Below are positions 16,746 to 25,071 of a DNA stretch of 64,000 nucleotides, one piece after another; within the stretch, counting starts at the first letter, position 1; every line of letters begins with the position of its first letter. The stretch is from Alistipes sp. (GTDB taxonomy: Bacteria; Bacteroidota; Bacteroidia; Bacteroidales; Rikenellaceae), in NCBI GenBank assembly GCA_017631275.1, contig JAGBTQ010000022.1, forward strand, positions 19,044 through 83,043, written 5' to 3'. Under the pieces are notes generated by a model. That model did no database searches, was not told the origin of the DNA, and saw nothing but the letters and a program-made list of their open reading frames with translations. Made by a program: the position numbers and the translations under genes.

Positions 16746-17519
16746 TTAGGCTGGGTGAACCGACTGCAGCCACTGCTTGAAATCCGATACTCTGGCCTTC
16801 GATATTATTATTCGCTCGGGGGTATCGACCACCAAGTTGAGCGCAAGGCGGCTACCAAACCACACAGCAATATCCTTCACCGCACGACGCGAGATGATAA
16901 ATTGGCGGTTGGCACGATAGAACTCCTCGCCCGCGAGCTGCTGGGATAGTGCCTCAAGAGTCTTATCCACAGGATAGCGGCGCTCATCGAGTGTGGTGAG
17001 CGTAACTTGATCCTCCGAGGTATAGAAGAAGGCTATCTCCTCGCGCTTGATAGGGATAATCTTATCCTTATATCTCACAAGCAAGGTCTGCACACTATCA
17101 CCACTGACCGACTGCACCATCTCGTTGCGCTGCTCCTTAGCCATAGCTCTCTCGCTCTGCGTCAGGCGCTGCAGCTTCTCAAGGGCACGACGCAGGTCAT
17201 CCTCCTTGAATGGTTTGAGCAGGTAATCGACACTATTTACCTTGAATGCCTCGAGGGCATACTCGTCGTAGGCGGTGGTGAAAATTATAGGTAGGTTGAT
17301 ATCTACGCTCTGGAATATGCGGAACGAGTCGCCATCGGCAAGGTGGATATCCATAAACACCACGTCGGCATCTACCTCTTTAGAGAAGTAGTCTATGCTC
17401 TCCTCCACCGACTCCAACACCTCAACAACCTCGACACCGGGGATGAGCGATGTGAGCATGCTACGCAGGTTTACCTGTGCAGCGGTCTCGTCCTCAACGA
17501 TTATTACTCTCTTTATCAT
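16746..17519 (-). CDS. LytTR-family response regulator
   Basis: 257 residues. The receiver domain (about 1-122) has the acidic pair VEDE near residue 8, the phospho-acceptor Asp in VVFMDIHLAD near residue 57, Thr in FTTAYDEYA near 86, and Lys in LLKPF near 108. The LytTR DNA-binding domain (about 150-250) begins at VRYKDKIIPIKREEIAFFY. It should receive phosphate from the kinase encoded immediately upstream (3-bp gap) and regulate genes, perhaps for envelope functions. No target is identified. Confidence 0.92.
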   Translation of the reverse strand: MIKRVIIVEDETAAQVNLRSMLTSLIPGVEVVEVLESVEESIDYFSKEVDADVVFMDIHLADGDSFRIFQSVDINLPIIFTTAYDEYALEAFKVNSVDYLLKPFKEDDLRRALEKLQRLTQSERAMAKEQRNEMVQSVSGDSVQTLLVRYKDKIIPIKREEIAFFYTSEDQVTLTTLDERRYPVDKTLEALSQQLAGEEFYRANRQFIISRRAVKDIAVWFGSRLALNLVVDTPERIIISKARVSDFKQWLQSVHPA

Positions 17520-17522
17520 CTT

Positions 17523-18851
17523 TTAGGCTTTATTTTGTGTTAGTGGCAGACGCACAAGGAAGCGACTCTCGTCCTCAACAATCTCGATATGTTGATGCAC
17601 AACTATCTCCCAGCGGCTACGCAAGTTATCAAGGCCAATGCCTGTTGATGGCTCCACATCGAGCTTCGGCTGCTTAGGGTTCTCAATCTCGAGCACCCCA
17701 TCAATGGTGCGTATCGATACTCTAAGTGGCTTTTTTGTTGTTATGCTATTGTGCTTCACTGCATTGCCTATTAGTGGCTGCAGCGACAAGGCGGGCAGCT
17801 GCCACGACTCATACTTAGGGTCTATCTCTATGTCGAAGAATAGCTTGTCGGCATAGCGTATCTTGAAGAGATAGATGTAGGCACGAGCAAACTCTATCTC
17901 GTCGCGCAGGGTTGTCAGCTCGCTCTGTCCATTCTGAATAATGTAGCGGAATGTGTATGAGAGCTGGTCGATATACTCCAAGGCACGCTCCTCGTCTTTC
18001 TCGCGCACAAGCATTGCGAGCGAGTTTAGCGAGTTGAAGAAGAAGTGGGGGTTTATCTGTCCCACGAGCATGTTGTAGCGTGTCGAGAGGTTCTCGGTTT
18101 TTAGTCGCTCGTTCTCCACAACAATCTTCTGGCGCTCGTGCATAAGAGTATATATATAGGAGTAGAGCGCCGTAACCACCAACATAAACGACGCCTTGGT
18201 GAGCACCACAAGGTAGATGTTGTCACGTGGTGGCACGTCGAAGAAGAATGTCAGGCGCATAACGCCCTCTTTGAATGCAACAACGGGGGCAAAGTATATC
18301 GCCACGGCAGTGAGGGCTAGAGCCAGCACAACAGCGTAGAGCAGATACAACGCCACAGAGCGTGAGCGGTCACGCATAAAGACGAAGATGCATATAAGCA
18401 AGAACGAGAGTATGGCGTAGTAGGTTATCTGCCAGACAAACTCCACCGTGCGACTTGGGCGGTCGTAAATCATGTCGAGGTCAAACTTCTCGCCATTGCG
18501 CTCAACCACCCTATCGAGGCGCGGATGTGCACCCTTAACCTCATCGGGCAGGTTTTGTGGTGGTCGCACTGTGAATACAAGCTTATCGCCCTGCTGAAGC
18601 TTCATTGTGCGCACCTGCCATGCTGTCACATAGGTACTATCACGCAGTTCGCAGTCGCAGATGATATATCCATGCATATCGTTCGATAGGCGCAACACAC
18701 CCTCGCTATGCTCCGCCTCCTCGATGTCCACACCTTGGTTATCGACCCCTTGGTCGGTGATGATGGGGACAAGCAGATAGGAGAAGTTTATCACGAGGCT
18801 CAGCGCCAACGCAATAACTATGTGCGGAAGAATGCTACTTCGAAACTTCAT
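17523..18851 (-). CDS. LytS/YehU-type sensor histidine kinase
   Basis: 442 residues. A first membrane segment (about 7-29) is followed by a periplasmic region of about 105 residues with the pair CDCEL. Three more membrane segments lie near 138-160, 166-190 and 215-235, with a short coiled region after them. The phospho-acceptor histidine lies in QINPHFFFNSLNSL near residue 270, typical of the His_kinase (PF06580) class, and a GHKL ATPase domain closes the protein (GIGLDNLRSR near 405). It pairs with the LytTR regulator 3 bp downstream. The signal is unknown. Confidence 0.9.
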   Translation of the reverse strand: MKFRSSILPHIVIALALSLVINFSYLLVPIITDQGVDNQGVDIEEAEHSEGVLRLSNDMHGYIICDCELRDSTYVTAWQVRTMKLQQGDKLVFTVRPPQNLPDEVKGAHPRLDRVVERNGEKFDLDMIYDRPSRTVEFVWQITYYAILSFLLICIFVFMRDRSRSVALYLLYAVVLALALTAVAIYFAPVVAFKEGVMRLTFFFDVPPRDNIYLVVLTKASFMLVVTALYSYIYTLMHERQKIVVENERLKTENLSTRYNMLVGQINPHFFFNSLNSLAMLVREKDEERALEYIDQLSYTFRYIIQNGQSELTTLRDEIEFARAYIYLFKIRYADKLFFDIEIDPKYESWQLPALSLQPLIGNAVKHNSITTKKPLRVSIRTIDGVLEIENPKQPKLDVEPSTGIGLDNLRSRWEIVVHQHIEIVEDESRFLVRLPLTQNKA

Positions 18852-18933
18852 AAGTTTGAAACATTAGTAGTTACAAAATTATAATTAGCATGGCTATTTA
18901 ACCACAAAAAACCATACTTTTTCCCCACGACCC

Positions 18934-19062
18934 AATTTCTTGTTAGAAGGGGTGAGATACAACGCTCGGCAAATTTTGGAGCGATGGGCTGTACTTTGAT
19001 GTACTGCTCATTGCTACAACAATTTGTTAGCGGCAGTAGATGACCTCTTATCACAAGAAATT
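18934..19062 (-). repeat. Palindromic 3'-UTR element, copy 3 (after the gamma-carbonic anhydrase gene)
   Basis: The arms TTTCTTGT / ACAAGAAA pair perfectly and the right tip overlaps the TAA stop at 19061-19063. The apex is GGGCTGTAC...GTACTGCTC, the mirror form also found in copies 5 and 7, on the stem AGCGATGGGC / GCTCATTGC with wobbles. No 9-bp tract precedes this copy. Confidence 0.8.
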
Positions 19063-19585
19063 ACTTGTACCAAGAGGCGTAAGTACAGTAATCTCGGGCA
19101 GTGCGCTTGATAATCTCCTCGCGCTGCTCAGGCGTTACGTCCTTAACCTTCTTGGCTGGAACACCTGCATATACCGAGTATGGCTCGAGCTTCTGGTTTG
19201 AGAGCACAAGGGCATTAGCTGCCACAATGCAACCAGTGCCAACAACAGCATTATCGAGGATTGTTGCGCCCATGCCAATGAGGCAGTCATTCTCGATGAT
19301 TGCGCCATGGATAACGGCATTGTGACCCACCGACACGTAGTCGCCGATGTGTGTCTGCGAAGGGTTCTTCGAGCCGTCGTAGAGGGTGTGGATAACCACG
19401 CCATCCTGAATATTTGTGTTGTTACCGATGCGAATGGCATTCACATCGCCACGCAACACGGCGTTATACCAAATAGAGCAGTTCTCGCCAATCTTCACAT
19501 TACCGATGATTGTTGCATTCTCTGCCAACCAAGTATCATTTCCAATCTCGGGCTCGTGGCCACGTACAGGTCTAATAAGTGCCAT
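19061..19585 (-). CDS. Gamma-class carbonic anhydrase-like hexapeptide protein
   Basis: 174 residues forming a left-handed beta-helix: repeated hexapeptide turns such as ATIIGNVKIGENCSIWYNAV. The three metal-ligand histidines appear in GVVIHT and VGHNAVIHG, the gamma-carbonic anhydrase pattern. Many bacterial homologues (YrdA/PaaY type) have weak or unproven activity, so hydration of CO2 is likely rather than certain. It is the last gene of the 23915-to-19061 operon, 15 bp after mazG, and its stop codon overlaps element copy 3. Confidence 0.85.
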   Translation of the reverse strand: MALIRPVRGHEPEIGNDTWLAENATIIGNVKIGENCSIWYNAVLRGDVNAIRIGNNTNIQDGVVIHTLYDGSKNPSQTHIGDYVSVGHNAVIHGAIIENDCLIGMGATILDNAVVGTGCIVAANALVLSNQKLEPYSVYAGVPAKKVKDVTPEQREEIIKRTARDYCTYASWYK

Positions 19586-19600
19586 AATCTCTCTGTTATA

Positions 19601-20383
19601 TTACTGTTTTTCAATCTCTTTTGCTTCGTTCCAATATGAGTCCATCTCCTCAAGTGTCATGTCGTGGAGGCTCTTGCCCTGCTCCTCGGCACGGTGCTCA
19701 AGGTGCTCGAAACGGCGGATAAACTTCTTGTTGGTACGCTCCAGCGCACCCTCAGGGTCGATGCCATAGAGGCGGCAGGCGTTGATAAGCGCAAAGAACA
19801 TATCGCCCATCTCGTCGGTGAGCTTCTCCTTATCCTTTGCCTCGAGCTCGGCATCTACCTCCATAAGCTCCTCCTTGACCTTTGCCCATACATCCTCCTT
19901 ATGTTCCCAGTCGAAGCCAGTTGCTGCAGCCTTCTCGCCAATGCGGAATGCCTTGACCATGGCTGGTAGCGACACAGGAACACCGCCCAGTGTGCCACTC
20001 TTGCGCTTCTTCTTGCGTAGCTTGAGTGCCTCCCAATTCTGCTTCACCTGCTCGGGGGTGTCGGCATGAATATCGCCATAGACATGGGGGTGGCGATATA
20101 TCAGCTTGTCGCACACGGCATTAGCCACATCGGTGTAGTTGAACGCCTCCTGCTCCTCGCCAAGCTTCGAGTAGAACACCACGTGCAACAGAAGGTCGCC
20201 AAGCTCCTCCTTTATGCCCTCCATATTCTTGTCGGTGATGGCATCGGCAAGCTCATAGGTCTCCTCAATAGTGTTGTTGCGCAGGCTGTCGAAGGTCTGC
20301 TCACGATCCCATGGGCACTCCGCGCGGAGCTTGTCCATGACATCTAAAAGTCGGGTTGTTGCCATTTCGGCATCTCTTCTCAT
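19601..20383 (-). CDS. mazG: Nucleoside triphosphate pyrophosphohydrolase MazG
   Basis: 260 residues with the two-domain MazG layout. The first domain has LRAECPWDREQTF near residue 19 and the metal-binding NTIEETYELADAI and EELGDLLLHVVF segments. The second has EEL...EKLTDEMGDMFFALIN near residue 190. It hydrolyses NTPs or dNTPs to monophosphates and pyrophosphate, cleaning the pool and affecting ppGpp-related responses. It lies 7 bp after the polyprenol-phosphate mannosyltransferase gene. Confidence 0.93.
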   Translation of the reverse strand: MRRDAEMATTRLLDVMDKLRAECPWDREQTFDSLRNNTIEETYELADAITDKNMEGIKEELGDLLLHVVFYSKLGEEQEAFNYTDVANAVCDKLIYRHPHVYGDIHADTPEQVKQNWEALKLRKKKRKSGTLGGVPVSLPAMVKAFRIGEKAAATGFDWEHKEDVWAKVKEELMEVDAELEAKDKEKLTDEMGDMFFALINACRLYGIDPEGALERTNKKFIRRFEHLEHRAEEQGKSLHDMTLEEMDSYWNEAKEIEKQ

Positions 20384-20390
20384 ACTATCT

Positions 20391-21113
20391 TTATCTATTT
20401 TTTCTACGTCTAATTCGTCTAAAGGGCAACTTCAGCACGCCAAAGAATGCCTCACCAAATATTCCGCTCGACATCTTTGATGTTCCCTCTGTGCGGTCGA
20501 TAAAGATTATCGACACCTCGCCAATCTGGTAGCGTAGTCGCCATGCCGAGTACTTCATCTCGATCTGGAAGCCGTAGCCATTCATCTGCACACGATCGAA
20601 GTCGATGCTCTCGAGCACCTCACGGCGATAGCCCACAAAGCCCGCCGTAGCATCATATACAGGCATGCGTGTTACGAAGCGCACATACTTCGATGCAAAG
20701 TAGGACATGAGCAGACGACCCATAGGCCAGTTCACCACATTCACACCCTTCGAATAGCGCGAGCCTATGGCAACATCCTTCTCTTCGAGCATCGAGTCGA
20801 GGCGTGCCAGGTCGTCGGGGTTGTGCGAGAAGTCGCAGTCCATCTCGAAGATGCGGGCATAGTCGCGCTCCAACGCCCACTTAAAGCCGTAGATATATGC
20901 TGTGCCAAGGCCAAGCTTGCCGGCACGCTCAACGATATGTAGGCGACCCTCGAACTCAGGCTGTAGCTCGCGCACGAGCTGGGCTGTGCCATCGGGCGAC
21001 GAGTCATCGACAATAAGCAGGTCGAAGCCGAGGCTTAGCGCCATAACACGGCGCACCATCTTCACGATATTCTCCTTCTCGTTGTATGTAGGGATTATGA
21101 TTAATCGACGCAT
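20391..21113 (-). CDS. Polyprenol-phosphate mannosyltransferase-like GT2 enzyme
   Basis: 240 residues from the ATG at 21113, which overlaps the upstream stop codon by one base (TGATG). An extra GTG codon upstream is possible. The GT2 fold starts with IIIPTYNEKENI, has the nucleotide-sugar Asp in VDDSSPDGT near residue 40 and the metal motif EMDCDFSHNPDD near 95. RERVYAT-type family features such as GFVGYRREVL near 150 support a DPM1-like enzyme that moves mannose or a related sugar from a nucleotide donor to a polyprenyl phosphate. No C-terminal membrane helices are present. Confidence 0.85.
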   Translation of the reverse strand: MRRLIIIPTYNEKENIVKMVRRVMALSLGFDLLIVDDSSPDGTAQLVRELQPEFEGRLHIVERAGKLGLGTAYIYGFKWALERDYARIFEMDCDFSHNPDDLARLDSMLEEKDVAIGSRYSKGVNVVNWPMGRLLMSYFASKYVRFVTRMPVYDATAGFVGYRREVLESIDFDRVQMNGYGFQIEMKYSAWRLRYQIGEVSIIFIDRTEGTSKMSSGIFGEAFFGVLKLPFRRIRRRKNR

Positions 21114-22111
21114 CACATCATATTTTTAAATTTTCGACATCCAAACAGATAACGTACCACTATCGACTTTCGATATATGTTATCAGACTCTTTGAGGCGT
21201 TTTACCGCCTTGCGCTTGTGGCTAAGCATCTTGTGCCATGCAATGAACGTGCCCCATGCCCTAACAACGGCCCATGCCCTATGTGGGTGCAGAGTTACAA
21301 GGTGTGCCAACGCCTCGAGCATATCGCTAAAGGGGCGAACCACAGCCACCACCACGCGCTGCATGGGCGACGAGCACTTATACAACATCGCTAGATTGTT
21401 ACGATGGTTAAGGTATATCTTGCGTGACGAGGCTGGGAGTGTGCCACCGCCAAGGTGATAGACCACCGAGCGAGGCTCAACCATAATCCTCCAGCCTGCA
21501 AGCTGCATACGCCACTGAAGGTCTATCTCCTCCATGTGGGCAAAGAAATCCTCGTCGAAGCCTCCAAGCTTCACAAACACCTCGCGACGGCAACATAGCG
21601 CCGCACCACTTGCCCAAAATATCTCGCGACGATCGTCATACTGACCCTCATCGCGCTCTACGGTCGATAGTATGCGACCACGACAGAACGGATAGCCCAA
21701 ATAGTCGATAAAGCCTCCCGCAGCACCAGCATACTCAAACTCGTCACGGCGCTCCACGGAGCGTAGCTTGGGAGCCACCGCAGCGACACCCTTATCGCTA
21801 TCCAACACCTCGACAAGTGGCTGCCACCACCCCTCTGTAACCTCAACATCGGAGTTAAGCAGCAAAACATACTCGCTGTCGAGCTGTTGTAGTGCTCGGT
21901 TATATCCCCCGGCAAAGCCATAGTTTCGGTCGAGCACAATGACACGCACCTCGGGGTATTTCACACGTAGCCACACCAACGAGTCGTCCGAGGAGCCGTT
22001 GTCTGCAACAACAACCTCGGCATCGCCCGACGTATGCTCCACCACGCTTGGCAAGAAGCGCTCGAGGTGCTTACGTCCGTTCCAGTTAAGTATGACTACA
22101 CTAAGCTTCAT
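21113..22111 (-). CDS. GT2-family glycosyltransferase (rhamnosyltransferase-like)
   Basis: 332 residues. The start LSVVILNWNGRKHLERFLPSV-like and VVADNGSSDDS near residue 35 are typical of WbbL/rhamnosyltransferase-type GT2 enzymes. LLLNSDVEV near 83 is the metal-binding DxD-equivalent, and GFDEDFFAHMEEIDLQWRM near 175 holds the catalytic base region. The C-terminal part is basic and helical. It probably adds a sugar to a cell-surface polymer; the substrate is unknown. It is translationally coupled to the next gene by a one-base overlap. Confidence 0.85.
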   Translation of the reverse strand: MKLSVVILNWNGRKHLERFLPSVVEHTSGDAEVVVADNGSSDDSLVWLRVKYPEVRVIVLDRNYGFAGGYNRALQQLDSEYVLLLNSDVEVTEGWWQPLVEVLDSDKGVAAVAPKLRSVERRDEFEYAGAAGGFIDYLGYPFCRGRILSTVERDEGQYDDRREIFWASGAALCCRREVFVKLGGFDEDFFAHMEEIDLQWRMQLAGWRIMVEPRSVVYHLGGGTLPASSRKIYLNHRNNLAMLYKCSSPMQRVVVAVVRPFSDMLEALAHLVTLHPHRAWAVVRAWGTFIAWHKMLSHKRKAVKRLKESDNIYRKSIVVRYLFGCRKFKNMM

Positions 22112-22221
22112 TTTAAGGTGAACGGTGAAAAGTGAAAGGTAAGGAATTTATTAATTACTAATTAAACTTGTGCGAAGCACACCGCACTTTTGACCTTTCA
22201 CCTCTGACTTTTTACTTTTTA
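22112..22221. repeat. Short 7-bp repeat tract after rsmI
   Basis: GGTGAAAAGT / GAAAGGT units occur at 22115-22142. A TTAATTACTAATTA stretch and the hairpin motif GTGCGAAGCAC (about 22170) follow, then the inverted counterpart (CACTTTTGACCTTTCACC, 22184-22203). The tract sits directly after the rsmI stop codon but contains no palindromic element. Confidence 0.65.
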
Positions 22222-22938
22222 TTACTCCTCTTCGTTATCCTCGTCGCGCTCTTTGCGCTTAGGTTTTGTGTTGTAGCCCTCGACAACAATCACAAACTCA
22301 CCCTTAGGCTCATGCTCCTTGAAGTGGGCAATAACCTCGTCGAGAGTACCACGCACGGTCTGCTCAAACTTTTTGGTAATCTCCCTCACCACGGCCACAC
22401 GACGCTCCATGCCCATAACCTCGGCAAACTGCTCGAGGCACTTAACAACGCGGTATGGCGACTCGTAGAACACCAACGTGCGCTCCTCCAAGGCAAGCTC
22501 CTGAATGCGCTTCATGCGACCCTTCTTCTGCGGAAGGAAGCCCTCGAAGGCGAACTTATCGCAGGGAAAGCCACTCTGCACCACGGCAGGAATAAGGGCT
22601 GTAGCTCCTGGCAGGGTCTCAACATCTATGCCCTCCTCGACGCACTTGCGCACAAGCAAGAAGCCAGGGTCAGAGATACCTGGGGTGCCGGCATCCGACA
22701 CCAACGCCACGTTGCGACCCGAGGCGATGCTCTCAGCAACACGTGCCACAGTGGCATGCTCGTTAAACTTATGGTGCGAGTGCATAGGCTTCTCAATGCC
22801 CAAGTGGCGCAATAGGTGCGACGTTGTGCGGGTATCCTCGGCAAGGATAAAGTCTACCTCCTTGAGCACGTTGATAGCACGCAGGGTAATATCCTCAAGG
22901 TTGCCAATAGGCGTGGGTACTACATATAGTTTTGCCAT
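22222..22938 (-). CDS. rsmI: 16S rRNA (cytidine-1402-2'-O)-methyltransferase
   Basis: 238 residues. The tetrapyrrole-methylase-fold features of RsmI are clear: LYVVPTPIGNLEDITLRA at the start, EDTRTTSHLLRHLGI near residue 35, VALVSDAGTPGISDPGF near 75 and LPGATALIPAVVQSGFPCD near 108. It methylates the ribose of C1402 in the 30S decoding centre with S-adenosylmethionine. The C-terminus ends in a charged Lys/Glu tail. It begins 2 bp after the stop of the proline-rich protein gene. Confidence 0.96.
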   Translation of the reverse strand: MAKLYVVPTPIGNLEDITLRAINVLKEVDFILAEDTRTTSHLLRHLGIEKPMHSHHKFNEHATVARVAESIASGRNVALVSDAGTPGISDPGFLLVRKCVEEGIDVETLPGATALIPAVVQSGFPCDKFAFEGFLPQKKGRMKRIQELALEERTLVFYESPYRVVKCLEQFAEVMGMERRVAVVREITKKFEQTVRGTLDEVIAHFKEHEPKGEFVIVVEGYNTKPKRKERDEDNEEE

Positions 22939-22940
22939 TG

Positions 22941-23915
22941 TTACGATAATTTACGTTCGATTAGCGACACGATTAGCTTTGCACCCTCTGAGTCGGGGTT
23001 CCATGCGAAGTTCTCGACGATGTATATCATGCACTCGTCGAGGCTTGTAAAGCTGTTGAGCGCATCTATTGTTGTGTTATACTGCGCCTCGTTACCTGCA
23101 AATAGGTCGCGAAGCATGATAAACTTGTCATTGATGCCTATTGCCTTACGCAAGTCTACAATCTTCGACATTGGTGGCGTGGGCACAATATCGTTTTGCG
23201 ACACATCGCCCAACACCTTGCGACCACTACCCAACACATCGGCTACGCGCTGAGGCTCTCCGCTCTGTGGTTGTGGCTGAGGTGCGGGCGCAGGAGCTAC
23301 GGGCTGCTGGGGCACTACGGGCGTAGGTGCGGGTGCTGGCTCTGCCTTAGGCTCGGGTGTTGCGGGTGCAACGGTTGTTGTAGGCGTTGTAGGCGTTGTA
23401 GGGGTGTTGTATAGCGAAATCATCTTACGGCCCGACTTCTGACGCACAGGGATATCCTCGATGTCGAACAAGCCACCACCTCGCGCCACCTTAGGCTGAG
23501 GCTCGGGCGTTGGAGCAACCACCTCCTCAACAACGGGAGTGGACTCTGGCGTGGGCTCAGCCTCAACAACGGGCTGAGGCTTCTCCTCCTCGGTAAGACC
23601 TAGCAGAGCATCGATGTCGAGAGCATCATCGAAGTCGGCAATGGGGTCGTGCACGGGCTCTCGCTCCACCTTTGGCTCGACGGGCGCCACCACCACTACG
23701 GGTTGCTCAGGCTCGTTGGGTTGCTCAGTTTCTGCCTCCGAAGCCTCCACCTCTACGCCCTGCTCAGCGTCGATGTCGAGCAGTGCATCGTAGAGTCTAC
23801 GGAGCTCGTCGAGTGCTAAGTCGCGCTCGATGCGTGGCACACTACCCTGCTTAGTCCAACCATTTACCAACGTCGCCAAACGAGCGACTCTCTCTTCAAT
23901 ATTTTTCACTCTCAT
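22941..23915 (-). CDS. Conserved-looking protein with proline-rich linker, function unknown
   Basis: 324 residues, no signal peptide or membrane segment. An N-terminal helical part (about 1-55) is followed by an acidic, Pro/Val/Glu-rich stretch (about 56-230). Within it, Thr-Pro-Thr and Ala-Pro repeats are encoded by short DNA repeats (23385-23404). The C-terminal ~80 residues (from VDLRKAIGINDKF near residue 248) are compact, helical and look like the functional domain. It heads the operon with rsmI, two glycosyltransferases, mazG and the carbonic anhydrase gene. I cannot assign a role. Confidence 0.7.
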   Translation of the reverse strand: MRVKNIEERVARLATLVNGWTKQGSVPRIERDLALDELRRLYDALLDIDAEQGVEVEASEAETEQPNEPEQPVVVVAPVEPKVEREPVHDPIADFDDALDIDALLGLTEEEKPQPVVEAEPTPESTPVVEEVVAPTPEPQPKVARGGGLFDIEDIPVRQKSGRKMISLYNTPTTPTTPTTTVAPATPEPKAEPAPAPTPVVPQQPVAPAPAPQPQPQSGEPQRVADVLGSGRKVLGDVSQNDIVPTPPMSKIVDLRKAIGINDKFIMLRDLFAGNEAQYNTTIDALNSFTSLDECMIYIVENFAWNPDSEGAKLIVSLIERKLS

Positions 23916-24234
23916 TGTGTAGATGATTATACGTGTATATACAACGTATCAAAGGTAATAAAAAAATGTGAAAGGTGCAAAAATATTTTTTTTATTAATG
24001 AGTAATGAGATTAGGGAGGATAAGGAAGTTAGGGAGATTAGGACGATTGGGACGATAAGGACGATAGAGAGTTTAGGGAATATAGGGAGGCGCTATCAAC
24101 GAAAGATTAATAGGGTTGATGGGGTCAATAGGGACGCTAAAGCTTGATGAGGTCGATGAGGCGAGGGTATCACTTCCCCATCTTCCCTATTATTCCCTAT
24201 CTTCCCTATAAATTCCACCCCAATTAGCGAGATA
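23916..24234. repeat. Long 9-bp repeat tract with inverted halves before element copy 4
   Basis: Purine units of the AGGGAGATT / GGACGATTG type run from about 24012 to 24085. They are followed by AGGGTTGATGGGGTC-like units, the module GACGCTAAAGCTTGAT (24132-24147), and then CTTCCCTAT pyrimidine units (24181-24210). The shared block CACCCCAATTAGCG ends the tract. The part nearest the gene start (23916-24000) is A/T-rich. No gene is visible. Confidence 0.75.
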
Positions 24235-24365
24235 AATTTCTTGTCAGAAGGGGTTAGATGTGGTGCATCTTAAAAGTAATCACCCTGGGATAGTACTAAA
24301 ACGTACAGCCCAGGGTGATTAACTTTTTACGATGTGACGCAGATGACCCCTTATCACAAGAAATT
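24235..24365 (-). repeat. Palindromic 3'-UTR element, copy 4 (after the DUF4465 lipoprotein gene)
   Basis: Arms AATTTCTTGT / ACAAGAAATT, then AAGGGGT / ACCCCTT, pair perfectly and are separated by the unpaired CAG / ATC bulge. The apex is a 12-bp stem AATCACCCTGGG / CCCAGGGTGATT capped by ATA-GTAC-TAAAAC-GTAC-AG. The host gene reads into the element: the last three codons (Asn-Phe-Leu) and the TGA at 24354-24356 lie inside it. Confidence 0.88.
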
Positions 24366-25052
24366 ATACTCTAATGAGTCGAGACAGATGTATAACGGCG
24401 TATTCGCGCCATACTCGCCTACGTCCGAAGTCTCGATAGTGACACGCACATTGCCATACGCCACAAAGCCAAGTGGGAAGGTCTGCCAATCATCAGCAAC
24501 AAAGCGCTTGCCGTCGCGATAATCAACAACGTAGCACTCAACACCCTCGCCCGCTGGTGACTCAGAGCTGTCGAGAGGCGTGAAAACAACCTTAAGATAG
24601 TCGCCCTCTTCGAACTTACGAGCAAAGGTGTTGATATCCTCGTCGGTGATTGAGGCATAGGTATATGTCGTGAGGTTGAGCTTCACGGAGTTAAGCATCA
24701 CGCTCTTCTTAAAAATTAGGTCGCAAGGCTCCGAGTAGCTATCGTAGTAGTAGAGCAAGAACCACGCGCCATCGGCAGCCTTAGTGTTGAATGCCGAATA
24801 TTGGTTCTCGAAAACACCCTTAGCAGCGTCGGTCTCGAAGCACTTCGACACGGCAAAGCCACCCCAATACTGATACTCCTCGTTGTAGAAATATTCACAC
24901 TCGACAACGTCGCTTGCATATCCATAGAGATACTCTACTGCATACAACGACTCGAAGCTCTCGATTGAGCTCTTAGGATTTACATCGGGGGTATCGGTAT
25001 TTTCGCATGCCACAAACGAGAGCATGACTAACGCAAAAAGTAGTTTTTTCAT
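24354..25052 (-). CDS. DUF4465-like lipoprotein
   Basis: 232 residues. The signal ends in the lipobox FVAC (Cys near residue 16). The body follows the DUF4465 pattern: WGGFAVSKCFETD near residue 64, LTTYTYASI near 124, FEEGDYLKVVFTPLD near 146, VDYRDGKRF near 173, and the closing GANTPLYICLDSLE near 215. DUF4465 proteins are surface-exposed or secreted beta-sandwich proteins of Bacteroidota with no firm function. It is the last gene of the plsC-to-lipoprotein operon, and its final residues are encoded by element copy 4. Confidence 0.8.
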   Translation of the reverse strand: MKKLLFALVMLSFVACENTDTPDVNPKSSIESFESLYAVEYLYGYASDVVECEYFYNEEYQYWGGFAVSKCFETDAAKGVFENQYSAFNTKAADGAWFLLYYYDSYSEPCDLIFKKSVMLNSVKLNLTTYTYASITDEDINTFARKFEEGDYLKVVFTPLDSSESPAGEGVECYVVDYRDGKRFVADDWQTFPLGFVAYGNVRVTIETSDVGEYGANTPLYICLDSLEYNFL

Positions 25053-25071
25053 CTTATGTAAGGTTAGTTAT

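Noticed and set aside
23385-23404. Short direct repeats that look like a microsatellite
   Set aside because: They lie in frame and encode the Thr-Pro linker of the protein at 22941-23915.
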